64,000 nt of DNA from Phenylobacterium koreense (lineage in GTDB: Bacteria; Pseudomonadota; Alphaproteobacteria; Caulobacterales; Caulobacteraceae): NCBI RefSeq assembly GCF_040545335.1, contig NZ_JBEPLU010000005.1, positions 1 through 64,000 on the forward strand, written 5' to 3'. Shown here in pieces: positions 45,726 through 54,316 of the stretch. The notes under the pieces were generated by a model. That model was not told the origin of the DNA. It was given only the letters and a program-made list of their open reading frames with translations, and searched no databases. The translations under genes were made by a program, and so were the position numbers. Position 1 is the first letter of the stretch. Each line of letters starts with the position of its first letter.

Positions 45726-47009
45726 TCACGCCCGTTCAAGCAGCATGGCGCCGCCCTGTCCGCCGCCGATGCATTCGGTGGCCACGCCCCTGTGCAGACC
45801 GAGCCGCTCGAGGGCGCCGATGAGATGCAGCACGATGCGATTGCCGCTCGCGCCGACCGGGTGCCCCAGCGCGATCGCTCCACCATCCACATTGAACCTT
45901 GCGCGGTCGATCGCGCCCACGGCTCCCTGCGCCCCAAGGACATGGCGGCAGAAATCGGCGTCCTCGAAGGCTGCCAGGCAGGCGAGCACCTGGGCGGCGA
46001 AGGCCTCGTTCAGTTCCCAGAGTTCGATCTCGCCCAGACTCAGCCCGTTTTTCTGCAACAAGGCGTATGAGGCCAGCACCGGCCCCAGACCCATGATGGA
46101 AGGATCAAGCGCTGCCCAGGCGCTATCGACCAGCACGGCCCGCGGCCGCAGGTTCCAGGTCTTCACCGCCGCCTCTGACGCCAGGATCACCCAGCTCGCA
46201 CCATCGGTGATCTGGGAGCTGTTGCCGGCGGTGACCTTGCCGAACGGCGGGTCGAACGCCGGGCGCAGTCCGGCGAGCTTTTCGGCGGAGCTCTCGGGAC
46301 GCACCCCATCGTCATGATCGAAGAGCTCGCCGTCCCGCCCGAAGGCGGTCACGATCTCGTCCTTGAGCCACCCTTCCTGCTGGGCCAGGGCCAGCCGCCG
46401 ATGGCTTTCCACGGCATAGGCGTCAGCGGCTTCCCGGCCGATCTCGAACAGGTCGGCGAGGACCTCGGCGGTCTGTCCCATGGAGAGGTCGGTGATCGGG
46501 TCAGTGAGGCCGCGTTCGAGCCCGACCACCGGGGTCAGCATGTCGGGCCTGAAACCCGCAAGCGCCTTGGCCCGCTGCGTGGCCGACTTGGCGGCCTGCA
46601 ACTGCCCAAGCCAGGTCGCCGTGTCCTGCTTGAGCACGAGGGGGGCGTGGCTGAGCGCCTCGGCGCCGCCCGCCAGGACGAGGTCCGACACCCCTTCCCT
46701 GATGTAGCGGAATGCAGTGTCGATGGACTGCATGCCCGAGCCGCAATTGATCGCCACGGTGAAGGCGGTCATCTGAGGACCGCAGCCCAGCCTCAGGGCC
46801 GCGACCCGCGCGGGGTTCTGCTCGTCGGCGATGACGTTGACGCAGCCGAGGATGACCTGATCGAAGGCGTCGGCCGGAAAGGGCTGCCTCAGCAGAAGCG
46901 GCCGCCCGGCCTGGACCGCCAGATCCACCGGGGTGAAGGGGCCCGGCCGTCCCCGAGCCTTGATGAAAGGCGTCCTGGCGCCGTCGATGATATAGACCGG
47001 CCGGCTCAC
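45726..47009 (-). CDS. fadI: Acetyl-CoA acyltransferase (thiolase, FadI-like)
   Basis: 427 residues from GTG 47009 (V-S-R-P-V-Y-I-I-D-G-A-R-T-P-F); the GTG sits in GTGA with the fadE stop. Active sites: C in N-C-G-S-G-M-Q-S, N-E-A-F-A, G-H-P-V-G-A-S-G and the proton-donor C in C-I-G-G-G-Q-G-G. It cleaves 3-ketoacyl-CoA. A longer frame to 47507 is only a read-through of the shadow of fadE. The single letter I is assigned by length and order, so this is approximate. Confidence 0.92.
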   Translation of the reverse strand: MSRPVYIIDGARTPFIKARGRPGPFTPVDLAVQAGRPLLLRQPFPADAFDQVILGCVNVIADEQNPARVAALRLGCGPQMTAFTVAINCGSGMQSIDTAFRYIREGVSDLVLAGGAEALSHAPLVLKQDTATWLGQLQAAKSATQRAKALAGFRPDMLTPVVGLERGLTDPITDLSMGQTAEVLADLFEIGREAADAYAVESHRRLALAQQEGWLKDEIVTAFGRDGELFDHDDGVRPESSAEKLAGLRPAFDPPFGKVTAGNSSQITDGASWVILASEAAVKTWNLRPRAVLVDSAWAALDPSIMGLGPVLASYALLQKNGLSLGEIELWELNEAFAAQVLACLAAFEDADFCRHVLGAQGAVGAIDRARFNVDGGAIALGHPVGASGNRIVLHLIGALERLGLHRGVATECIGGGQGGAMLLERA

Positions 47010-49276
47010 GTCAGGGCGTCCGCGGCGAGCTTGGGCGACGTTGTCGCTGCCCTGTCGGGCTCTCGATGTCTGGATGCAAGTTCGTCGTGGCCGAAGTCGT
47101 CGACCGCCACCACGGCGGCGACTGCGGCGTCGGCCGCCTCCAGCGCGGCGATCTCGGCCGGCGAAAGCAGGCCCTGACCCTCCGCCCGCCAGTCGCGGAT
47201 CTTCCGCTCGCGCAGACGGTCGTGGATCGGCTGGGTGTCGACGACCTGGTTGAAGGCAGAGATGAGCTTGCCGACGGCCTCGTCGGCCCCGCCGACATAG
47301 ACGTTCTCGACTAGTCGGGTGCGGGTCTCCGACGGCTCCAGCAGCAGCGCGGCGCAGGCGCGGACCACATCGTCCGACGGACCGCGGCGACGGGCGCCGA
47401 AGGGCAGCACGACCAGCCTCAGAAGCCAGGCGGCCAGGCGATTGGGCAGGTTCGCGAACACCTCGTCGAAGCGCTGTTCGATGGTGGCGAAGGCGGTTTC
47501 GGCGCACCAGGCCAGCAGCGGGAAATCGGCGTCCTGCCGGCCTTCGTCCTCCCAGCGCTTGAGAGCCCCGGAGAGGAAATAGAGCTCGGAGAGGATGTCG
47601 CCGAGGCGCGCCGATAACATCTCGCGGCGCTTGAGCGCGCCGCCGAGCGTCAGAAGCACAACATCAGCGGTCAAGGCGAAGCCTGCCGCATAGCAACCCA
47701 TTCTCCGATAATAGGCGCGAGCTCGGCCCGCGTCGGGCGCCGGCGAAAGCGCGCCATCGGACCAACTGCGCGCGAAGGCCCGCACGGTCGTGCGTAGGGT
47801 GTGCGCGACGTGTTTCCAGAACACCTCGTCGAACTGCGCCAGGCCACGCGCCTTGTCCGCGTCGCCGATCGCGAGGATTTCCTGCAGCAGGTAGGGATGG
47901 GCGCGAATGGCGCCCTGGCCGAACACCATCAGGCTGCGCGTGAGGATATTGGCGCCCTCGACCGTGATCCCGACCGGAACGGCGCGATATTGCGAGGCCA
48001 GATAGTTGTTCGGTCCTTCGATGACCGCCTTGCCGCCATGCACGTCCATGGCGTCATTGACGACGATGCGCATGCGCTCGGTCGCGCCGGCCTTGAGCAG
48101 CGCCGAAATGACCGAGGGATGGCGGCCAAGATCGAGACCCGCGCAGGTCAGCCGCCGCGCCCCGTCCACCAGGTAGGCATGGCCGGCGATGCGGGCCAGT
48201 CGCTCCTGCACGCCTTCGAACTTGCCGATCGACAACCCGAACTGGGTGCGGATACGGGCATATGATCCGGTCGTCAGAGCGCTGAAGGCGGCGGCGGCGC
48301 CCGACAGCGCCGGAAGCGAGATGCCGCGGCCGGCCGCAAGCGCGGTCATCAGCATCTTCCATCCCTGCCCCGCCCGCTCGGCGCCGCCGATGATCAGGTC
48401 GAGAGGAATGAAGACGTCCTCGCCCCAGTTGGGACCGTTCTGGAAGGTCTGGAATGCGGGCAGGTGCCGCCGCCCGATCTGGACGCCTGGAAGATCGGTC
48501 GGCACGAGCGCGCATGTGATGCCGATCTCTTCATGCTCCCCGAGCAAATGCTCGGGATCGCGGAGCTTGAAGGCGAGGCCGAGGATCGTGCAGACAGGAC
48601 CGAGGGTGATGTAGCGCTTGTGCCAGTCAAGTCGGACGCCCAGGACCTCCTTGCCCTCCCATTGGCCTCGGCAGACGACGCCCTCGTCGATCATCGCCGA
48701 TGCGTCGGAGCCCGCTTCCGGACTGGTGAGGCCGAAGGCGGGAATTTCGCGTCCGTCGGCCAGCCGCGGCAGCCAGTAGTCCTGCTGGGCCTTGGTCCCG
48801 AACCGCATGATCAGTTCGCCGGGTCCCAGCGAGTTCGGCACCATGGCGGTCACCGCCGCAGAGATCGAGCGTGTCGCCAGCTTCCTGACGACTTCCGCAT
48901 GGCCGAAAGCCGAGAACCCCAAGCCACCGAATTCCTTGGGGATGATCATGCCGAAGAAGCGCTCGCGCTTCATGAAATCCCAGGCTTCCGGGGAAAGGTC
49001 GCGGGTCTCCCAGGTCATGCTCCAGTCGTCGAGCATGGCGCAAAGCTGCTCGACGGGCCCGGCCATGAAGGCCTGCTCTTCGGCCGATAGCGCCGGCTTG
49101 GGAAAGGCGAGCAGCTCGTTCCAATCGGGATCTCCGGTGAACAGGGCCGCATCCCACCAGACGTCGCCCGCCTCGATCGCCTCACGCTCGGTCTGCGAGA
49201 GGGCCGGCATCACGCCCGCGGCCCAGGAGAAGATCGGGCGGGTGAGCACCGACCGGCGCAAGGAAAACTTGGTCAT
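47006..49276 (-). CDS. fadE: Acyl-CoA dehydrogenase (FadE type)
   Basis: 756 residues, the large FadE type with a C-terminal DUF1974 helical extension. The flavin and catalytic core includes I-I-P-K-E-F-G-G-L-G-F-S, F-G-L-T-S-P-E-A-G-S-D and the R-Y-I-T-L-G-P-V segment. It makes the first, FAD-dependent oxidation, passing electrons via ETF to quinone. First gene of the beta-oxidation operon. The quinol produced can be drained by the alternative oxidase immediately upstream. Confidence 0.93.
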   Translation of the reverse strand: MTKFSLRRSVLTRPIFSWAAGVMPALSQTEREAIEAGDVWWDAALFTGDPDWNELLAFPKPALSAEEQAFMAGPVEQLCAMLDDWSMTWETRDLSPEAWDFMKRERFFGMIIPKEFGGLGFSAFGHAEVVRKLATRSISAAVTAMVPNSLGPGELIMRFGTKAQQDYWLPRLADGREIPAFGLTSPEAGSDASAMIDEGVVCRGQWEGKEVLGVRLDWHKRYITLGPVCTILGLAFKLRDPEHLLGEHEEIGITCALVPTDLPGVQIGRRHLPAFQTFQNGPNWGEDVFIPLDLIIGGAERAGQGWKMLMTALAAGRGISLPALSGAAAAFSALTTGSYARIRTQFGLSIGKFEGVQERLARIAGHAYLVDGARRLTCAGLDLGRHPSVISALLKAGATERMRIVVNDAMDVHGGKAVIEGPNNYLASQYRAVPVGITVEGANILTRSLMVFGQGAIRAHPYLLQEILAIGDADKARGLAQFDEVFWKHVAHTLRTTVRAFARSWSDGALSPAPDAGRARAYYRRMGCYAAGFALTADVVLLTLGGALKRREMLSARLGDILSELYFLSGALKRWEDEGRQDADFPLLAWCAETAFATIEQRFDEVFANLPNRLAAWLLRLVVLPFGARRRGPSDDVVRACAALLLEPSETRTRLVENVYVGGADEAVGKLISAFNQVVDTQPIHDRLRERKIRDWRAEGQGLLSPAEIAALEAADAAVAAVVAVDDFGHDELASRHREPDRAATTSPKLAADALT

Positions 49277-49315
49277 GGAGCCGCCATCGTAGCTATAGCG
49301 GCATAACGCCGACGA

Positions 49316-49341
49316 GAGCGCCCGGCTCCTCCTGGGCGCTC
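49316..49341. repeat. 8-bp hairpin between alternative oxidase and fadE
   Basis: GAGCGCCC/GGGCGCTC with a 10-nt loop, 40 nt upstream of fadE and after the alternative oxidase gene on the same strand. It could be a weak terminator or an operator; there is no T-run. Confidence 0.35.
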
Positions 49342-49433
49342 AAATCTCCTGTCGGCGCGTGAAAGATCGTGGCCCGATATCTTAGCGGTTCGATGCCCGA
49401 TGACCGGGTCACGCCGGACACGCTGGGTCCGGG

Positions 49434-50123
49434 CTAGGCGGCCGTCTTCCACATGGGTTCCAGCCCCACATGCGGCGGGCAAGGCGCCACGGCTTCGAGC
49501 GGCAGGCCGGCCAGTTCGTTGGCATAGCCGTGGTTGACATCCCGGTGGTGAGCCTCATCGGCGCGGACGACCAGCACGACGTCCCGCAGGGTGGCGGTCT
49601 CGGGCAGCCCCCAATAGCGCTTCGCGAGTTCCGGCGCCGGCACGTTCGGCGATCTGCCCTCGTCGATCTCAGCCAGGTAGTGCGTGTAGCTGATCACGGC
49701 CTCTTCTTCGAAGTAACCGACCACGCGGTGGGCAGTCTTCGAAGAAACGAGGTAGAGCATGAAGAAGAACAGATAGAAGACCCACTGCACGGCCACGATC
49801 ACAAATCGCTCGAACAACGTGGGCTTTGCGACCTCGATGAAGGTCATCAAATGCATCCGTTCGTTCTCGGCTTCGTCCATCAGGGTCTTGATCCACCCGC
49901 GGTCGTCGCACATGCGACGAAGGCACTTCAGGTGATTGATGGTGGCGCCGACCATCCCCGGCACGGCGGCGACGGTTTCAAGGACGACTGCTCTGTGCCC
50001 GTACCGCTTGGCGAAGAACGTGTCGGCGCAAAAGCGCAGGAGCTTGGTGAAGCCCAACGCGACACGGTCGGAAAAGCCGGCGGGCTGGTGATGAAGCGGA
50101 TTTACGGATGGGGCGTCAGCCAT
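49434..50123 (-). CDS. aox: Bacterial alternative oxidase (cyanide-insensitive quinol oxidase)
   Basis: 229 residues, without mitochondrial presequence. All di-iron motifs are present: [11 protein letters not shown] (Glu49), N-E-R-M-H-L-M (Glu88, His91), Y-F-E-E-E-A-V (Glu139/140) and [12 protein letters not shown] (Glu190, His193). A hydrophobic pair of helices lies between. It reduces O2 with quinol without pumping protons and resists NO and cyanide, useful beside nitrate respiration. AOX is rare in bacteria but known in some alphaproteobacteria. The symbol is generic. Confidence 0.96.
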   Translation of the reverse strand: MADAPSVNPLHHQPAGFSDRVALGFTKLLRFCADTFFAKRYGHRAVVLETVAAVPGMVGATINHLKCLRRMCDDRGWIKTLMDEAENERMHLMTFIEVAKPTLFERFVIVAVQWVFYLFFFMLYLVSSKTAHRVVGYFEEEAVISYTHYLAEIDEGRSPNVPAPELAKRYWGLPETATLRDVVLVVRADEAHHRDVNHGYANELAGLPLEAVAPCPPHVGLEPMWKTAA

Positions 50124-50128
50124 AGAAG

Positions 50129-50147
50129 TTGATCCTTGCGATCAAGG
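50129..50147 (-). promoter_or_regulatory. Overlapping inverted repeats covering the aox ribosome site
   Basis: Two dyads interlock here: TTGATC-N5-GATCAA (50129-50134/50140-50145) and CCTTG-ATCG-CAAGG (50134-50138/50143-50147, minus-strand reading). The AAGGA ribosome site of aox lies inside both, 9 nt before the ATG. Either hairpin would mask it; alternatively the first is an operator. Confidence 0.5.
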
Positions 50148-50287
50148 GCGGTCTCAGCCGCCGCGTTATGGCGATCGATTAACGCGCGGGCACGCGCGAG
50201 GACATTCGGGAACGCGCCTTAAGTGCTGGCCCGGAGCCGCCTCGCGGGACGAGAGAAGCCTCCCGAGATCAGTACGCAACACGCGAT

Positions 50288-51136
50288 TCAGCGAAAACGA
50301 ATGGCTGACACACGCGCCCGGTAGAATGGGAAGTACTGGTCGGTTCCGAACCAGTTGCCACCGTCGACGGCCCAAGCGACGCGGTAGCCGTCGACCTCAC
50401 GCACTTCGCCGATCGTTCCGCCGAAAGGCTGAAGTCGCCATTGTCGCTCGGGGTTCTCGCGGCTCCAGCGCTGGATCAGGACGGCCAGCGGGCGACCATC
50501 CGGAGCGACGGTGAGGTCGATCACGTGTTCTCGCCCCGGGAGCGTCACCACGGCGCGCGCGGTGACCGCATCGACCGGGAACCATTTGACCTGGGCCGAA
50601 GGCAGCATGGTCGCCGGCGCCCAAAACACTGACTCCGCGAGCGCCCGGCCTTCTGCTGACCGGGCGAAGTCTGTGGAACCTCCCGCCCGCACGATAGGGA
50701 TCAGTCCATAGAGCCAGAACCGGGTCCAGGCTCGGCCGCGAGCATAGCCGTCAGACCCCGAAAGCCACATGCGCGGTGTCCCGGCCCTCAGGCGCCAAAC
50801 GAACCCGGCTGGCCCGGCGATCACCTGATCGGCCTTCATGGGTAGGTAGTTCGGCTTCTCCTTAACACCCAAACTGATCTCGCCGCCCATCTCGATCTCG
50901 GCGACGGTGCGAAGCCGGGCGCCGGGTTGAATGGCGAAAAGAAAGTAGCGCCGGGCCGGGTCCGGCAGGTCCTGGACGGAGGCCGGATCGAAGTGGCCGC
51001 TCGAAATAGCCCCTGCCGCGCGGAGGTCGGCTTGCGCCCGTCCCTCGGCGCGCCGGTCGCTGAGGCGCAGTAGCTGGAGAGCCAGAAGGGCGGCGACCGG
51101 CAGAGCAGCAATCGTCAAGACTACGAGCATGGGCAT
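50288..51136 (-). CDS. DUF6544-like protein
   Basis: 282 residues. One N-terminal membrane helix (about 3-22) is followed by a soluble domain with L-P-D-P-A-R-R-Y-F, P-T-M-type strands and the S-A-Q-V-K-W-F-P-V-D / D-L-T-V-A-P-D-G-R-P pattern seen in the uncharacterised DUF6544 family. Beta-rich, probably a membrane-tethered periplasmic domain. It lies after the histidine kinase gene on the same strand but 170 nt away. Function unknown. Confidence 0.6.
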   Translation of the reverse strand: MPMLVVLTIAALPVAALLALQLLRLSDRRAEGRAQADLRAAGAISSGHFDPASVQDLPDPARRYFLFAIQPGARLRTVAEIEMGGEISLGVKEKPNYLPMKADQVIAGPAGFVWRLRAGTPRMWLSGSDGYARGRAWTRFWLYGLIPIVRAGGSTDFARSAEGRALAESVFWAPATMLPSAQVKWFPVDAVTARAVVTLPGREHVIDLTVAPDGRPLAVLIQRWSRENPERQWRLQPFGGTIGEVREVDGYRVAWAVDGGNWFGTDQYFPFYRARVSAIRFR

Positions 51137-51306
51137 CCAGGAGTTCGACGGGTTGCCATAGGCGAGGGTGTCGCCAGCGTCGTCGAGCAGATTATCGACA
51201 GCAAGGCCAAGACTGACCCGCTCCGACAGCAGTCTCAGGCCGCCCCGCGCCGAGTTGGCCGTAGCGCGGAGCGGGCGCGCCTTCGGCTACTGAACGGGCT
51301 CGCGCT

Positions 51307-52629
51307 TTACTGCCGAGGATCGAAGACCGCGAGGAAGCCGCTCGACTTCCCCGGAACAGGAGAGACCAGCTCCAATCGTCCTTTCGACGCCCGCGCGATG
51401 CTGTCAGCAATGGCGAGGCCAAGACCCGAGCCCGGGCCGACGGCCTTGGCCCGTTCAAAGCGCTGTTTCAGTCTGCGCAACTGGTCCGCGGGGATGACCG
51501 GCCCCTCGTTGGAGACGCTGAGCCTCCCCGAAACGGAAAGCACGATCTCGATCGGCGTCTCTGCGGGGGAATGGTTCAGCGCGTTCTCGATCAGGTTACG
51601 CGCCACAATACCGAAGGCGTCGGGGTCCATGTGCGAGAGCGCCTGGTCGGGCATGTCGACATGCAGACGCCCGCCAGCGCCCTCACGGCGGAAGTCGTCC
51701 AAGGTCAGCGACAGGACGGGAGTCAGATCGCGTTCGATCTCGCTCAAGACTCCCGCCCCCTCCGCGCGAACTAGTTCGAGAAGCTTCTCGGCCAGCCGCG
51801 CCAGCCGCTTGAGTTCGGCCTCCAGGGCTTGCGCCCGCTGTCGCTGAGGTCCCTGCTCCAGTTCCCGGGCGAGCCGCTGGGCCTGGGCCAGCGCGGCGGC
51901 GATCGGTGTCCTGAGCTCATGTGCCGCCGAGGACGTGAACGCCCGTTCGGCGTCCAGTGCGCGCGACATCCGCTGCATCAGCCGATTGACGGATTCGCCC
52001 AGCGGCTTGAACTCGACCTGCAAGCCGTCAGTAGCGACCGGCGCCAGGTCGGTCTCATCACGATGGCGGATCGCCTCGGACAGTTGGGTCATAGGCCTCA
52101 AGCGAGCGCGGGTCAGCCACCACACCCAAAGCACGCTGAGCGGCAGCAGCCCGGCCATCGGCCAGGCCAGCGCCCGCAGCGTATGGACCAGCGTCTCGCG
52201 GCGGTGATCGAGGGGCTCCGCCACCACGATCCGATAGGAGCCGGAGACCGCCGCCGTCCCATAGAGCCGGTAGCCGTGCCGGTTCCAGAACCCCAGGCGC
52301 GGCCCGTCGGAGAAAAGCTTGCGATGTGCATCGTGGGAAAAGAGCAGGACGTGGTCCGAGCCATCATAGACGGCGTAGGTCAGATACTCGTCCTCGGCGT
52401 CGAGCGGGGAAACCTGACGCGCCAGGGGCTCGTCGACCGAGTTGGTGAGTTCCACGACGGCGATCGACAGGATGCGTTCGGCGACCTCCTGCAGGGCGCT
52501 GTCCGAGACCTTGTTCAGTTCATGCCGCAACACTCCACCCGCCAACAGGAGGGCCGCAAGCCACAGCACCGCCACGCCGAACGCCACGCCCAGGGACAGG
52601 TCGCGGCGCAGGCTACGCGGCCGGCTCAC
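51307..52629 (-). CDS. Sensor histidine kinase of two-component system
   Basis: 440 residues from GTG 52629, overlapping the regulator stop as GTGA. Membrane helix about 13-33, periplasmic sensor about 34-150, second helix about 155-172, HAMP, then H-E-L-R-T-P (His237), N-L-I-E-N-A-L-N-H (N box) and G-S-G-L-G-L-A-I. QseC/PmrB-like architecture. The divergent PepSY/ApbE genes are the likely target. Confidence 0.93.
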   Translation of the reverse strand: MSRPRSLRRDLSLGVAFGVAVLWLAALLLAGGVLRHELNKVSDSALQEVAERILSIAVVELTNSVDEPLARQVSPLDAEDEYLTYAVYDGSDHVLLFSHDAHRKLFSDGPRLGFWNRHGYRLYGTAAVSGSYRIVVAEPLDHRRETLVHTLRALAWPMAGLLPLSVLWVWWLTRARLRPMTQLSEAIRHRDETDLAPVATDGLQVEFKPLGESVNRLMQRMSRALDAERAFTSSAAHELRTPIAAALAQAQRLARELEQGPQRQRAQALEAELKRLARLAEKLLELVRAEGAGVLSEIERDLTPVLSLTLDDFRREGAGGRLHVDMPDQALSHMDPDAFGIVARNLIENALNHSPAETPIEIVLSVSGRLSVSNEGPVIPADQLRRLKQRFERAKAVGPGSGLGLAIADSIARASKGRLELVSPVPGKSSGFLAVFDPRQ

Positions 52630-53297
52630 GCCGCCGCTCCCGGGTGGCCCAGGCGATAGCCCAGGCCACGCAGCGTCTCGACGGCGCCCCGGCCGAGCTT
52701 CTTGCGCAGGCGACTGACATAGACCTCGATGGTGTTGCTCTCGACCTCGCTGTCGAGGGCGTAGAGTCGTTCTTCGAGCTGCGGCTTGGTGAGGATCGAG
52801 CCGGGGCGCTGCAGCAGGGCCTCGAAGATCGCCCATTCCCGCTGCGACAGGTCGATCCGTCCGTCCGGCCCGAAGATGCTCCGGGACGCCAGGTCGATCT
52901 CCAGCGATCCAAGCTGGATCAGCGGATTTGGATTGCCGGCATAGCGGCGCGCAACCGCTCCGATCCGCGCGGAAAGCTCATCCAGATCGAAGGGTTTGAC
53001 CAAATAGTCGTCAGCGCCGGCGTTGAGCCCCTCGATCCGCTCGGTGATGCGATCGCGGGCTGTGAGGATGATGACCGGCGTGACCGACCCGTGCGCGCGC
53101 AGACCGCGCAATAGGCCAAGTCCGCTCCCGTCCGGCAGCATCAGATCGAGCAGGACCAGATCATAGGCGACGCTGTCCAGGCAGGCGTGCGCATCCGCGA
53201 GCGTCATGACCCGATCGACGCAGTGGCCCTCGGCCAGGATCTGGTCCTGGACAGCCATGCCCAGCCCGGGGTCGTCCTCCACCAATAGAATTCGCAT
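52626..53297 (-). CDS. OmpR-family response regulator
   Basis: 223 residues. Receiver with E-D-D near residue 7-9, phosphoacceptor Asp51 in L-L-D-L-M-L-P-D-G-S-G, and Lys in L-V-K-P-F-D. The C-terminal winged helix has S-N-T-I-E-V-Y-V-S-R-L-R-K-K-L. QseB/PmrA type. Divergent from the PepSY gene across 132 nt that contain direct repeats at 10-11 bp spacing. Confidence 0.94.
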   Translation of the reverse strand: MRILLVEDDPGLGMAVQDQILAEGHCVDRVMTLADAHACLDSVAYDLVLLDLMLPDGSGLGLLRGLRAHGSVTPVIILTARDRITERIEGLNAGADDYLVKPFDLDELSARIGAVARRYAGNPNPLIQLGSLEIDLASRSIFGPDGRIDLSQREWAIFEALLQRPGSILTKPQLEERLYALDSEVESNTIEVYVSRLRKKLGRGAVETLRGLGYRLGHPGAAA

Positions 53298-53333
53298 GCC
53301 ACTCTCCGCCGACGAATGGCCATGCTCTCACAA

Positions 53334-53383
53334 GCTGACGCTACGCTGAACGCGGATCGTCGGCTCATTCAGGCGCATGTCAG
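53334..53383. promoter_or_regulatory. Direct repeats, candidate response-regulator sites
   Basis: GCTGACGC (53334) and GCTGAACGC (53345) start 11 bp apart. On the other strand the related words CATTCAG (53366) and CATGTCAG (53376) start 10 bp apart. Tandem half-sites one helical turn apart are the usual OmpR-family target, and they sit between the regulator and the PepSY operon. Confidence 0.5.
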
Positions 53384-53429
53384 CCTCGCGGACCAGAAAC
53401 GCACCGTCGCTCATGTGAAAGGAGCTGCG

Positions 53430-53819
53430 ATGCGCCGAGTTCTGATCCTGCTGGCGTTGGGCGCCGGCCTAGCCGCTGGAGGCGTCGCCCTGGCCGGCGA
53501 TCATTGCGACCGCCCGATGCGGGACTGGCGCCCGCGCGAGGCCGTCGAAGCGAGGGCCGGGAAACTGGGCGTCGAGGTTCACCGCATCCGCACCGATGAC
53601 GGCTGTTACAAAATCTATGGGCGCGCGGGCGATGGCCGGCGCGTCGAGATCGAGATGGACCCGGTCACCCTCAAAGTCCTGGAGACCGAGTACGGCGACC
53701 AGGAACGACACGAAGAGGGTCGCGGCCACCACGAAGGCCGGCGCGCGACGCCGCCGGCGCCATCACGGTCGGTTCCAACCAATCCGCTGATCGGTCCTGC
53801 GACCGCCGTCACGAAATAA
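53430..53819 (+). CDS. Exported PepSY-domain protein
   Basis: 129 residues from ATG 53430 (AAAGGAG 6 nt upstream). Signal peptide ending near V-A-L-A-G, then a single PepSY domain (about 30-90: A-V-E-A-R-A-G-K-L-G-V-E-V-H-R-I...K-I-Y-G-R-A-G-D-G-R-R-V-E-I-E-M-D-P-V-T) and a His/Pro-rich tail. Secreted PepSY proteins are often encoded by genes controlled by the adjacent two-component system. First gene of the flavin/electron-transfer set. Confidence 0.82.
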   Translation: MRRVLILLALGAGLAAGGVALAGDHCDRPMRDWRPREAVEARAGKLGVEVHRIRTDDGCYKIYGRAGDGRRVEIEMDPVTLKVLETEYGDQERHEEGRGHHEGRRATPPAPSRSVPTNPLIGPATAVTK

Positions 53820-53832
53820 TCCGAGGCGTCAG

Positions 53833-54309
53833 ATGAAAAAGAAGACTGCTGCAACGACCGCCCTGTGCCTGACGCTGGCCATGCTGGCGACGCCGGCCTT
53901 GGCCCGCCCGGTGACGATCACCACGAAGATGAAGCCCTATGGCGGCGAGGCGGCCTATCTCGCGCTTTATCTCACCGACGCCCGCGGGGCTTACAAGGGC
54001 ACCTTGTGGGTCGCCGGACGGAAGGCGAAATACTGGTCCCACCTCTCCAACTGGTATCGCGCCACCGGCGGCGCGCCGGCCGGCGTCGATGCGGTCACCG
54101 GCGCCAGCGTCGGGTCGGGGCGCACCCTGACCGTGACCGTCGCTCTCGCCGACGCCTTGATCGACGCAGGCTACCAGATCCGCGTGGATAGCGCCGTCGA
54201 GGACGGCGCGGACCGTCCGGTCGACGCGGCGGTCGCCCTCACCACCAGGGGAAAGCGGCTGCCCGTCGCCGGCAAGGGCTTCGTCCAGTCCCTGCAATAC
54301 AACTTCTGA
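53833..54309 (+). CDS. DUF2271 periplasmic protein with putative flavinylation motif
   Basis: 158 residues. Signal peptide (M-K-K-K-T...P-A-L-A) and a DUF2271 beta domain (M-K-P-Y-G-G-E-A-A-Y-L-A-L-Y-L-T, W-V-A-G-R-K-A-K-Y-W). Residues 86-92 are D-A-V-T-G-A-S, which fits the ApbE target consensus D-x-x-[SAT]-G-A-[ST], so Ser92 may carry covalent FMN. The ApbE-type transferase is two genes downstream. Likely the periplasmic electron carrier of this system; that role is inferred. Confidence 0.8.
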   Translation: MKKKTAATTALCLTLAMLATPALARPVTITTKMKPYGGEAAYLALYLTDARGAYKGTLWVAGRKAKYWSHLSNWYRATGGAPAGVDAVTGASVGSGRTLTVTVALADALIDAGYQIRVDSAVEDGADRPVDAAVALTTRGKRLPVAGKGFVQSLQYNF

Positions 54310-54316
54310 GCGTTTA

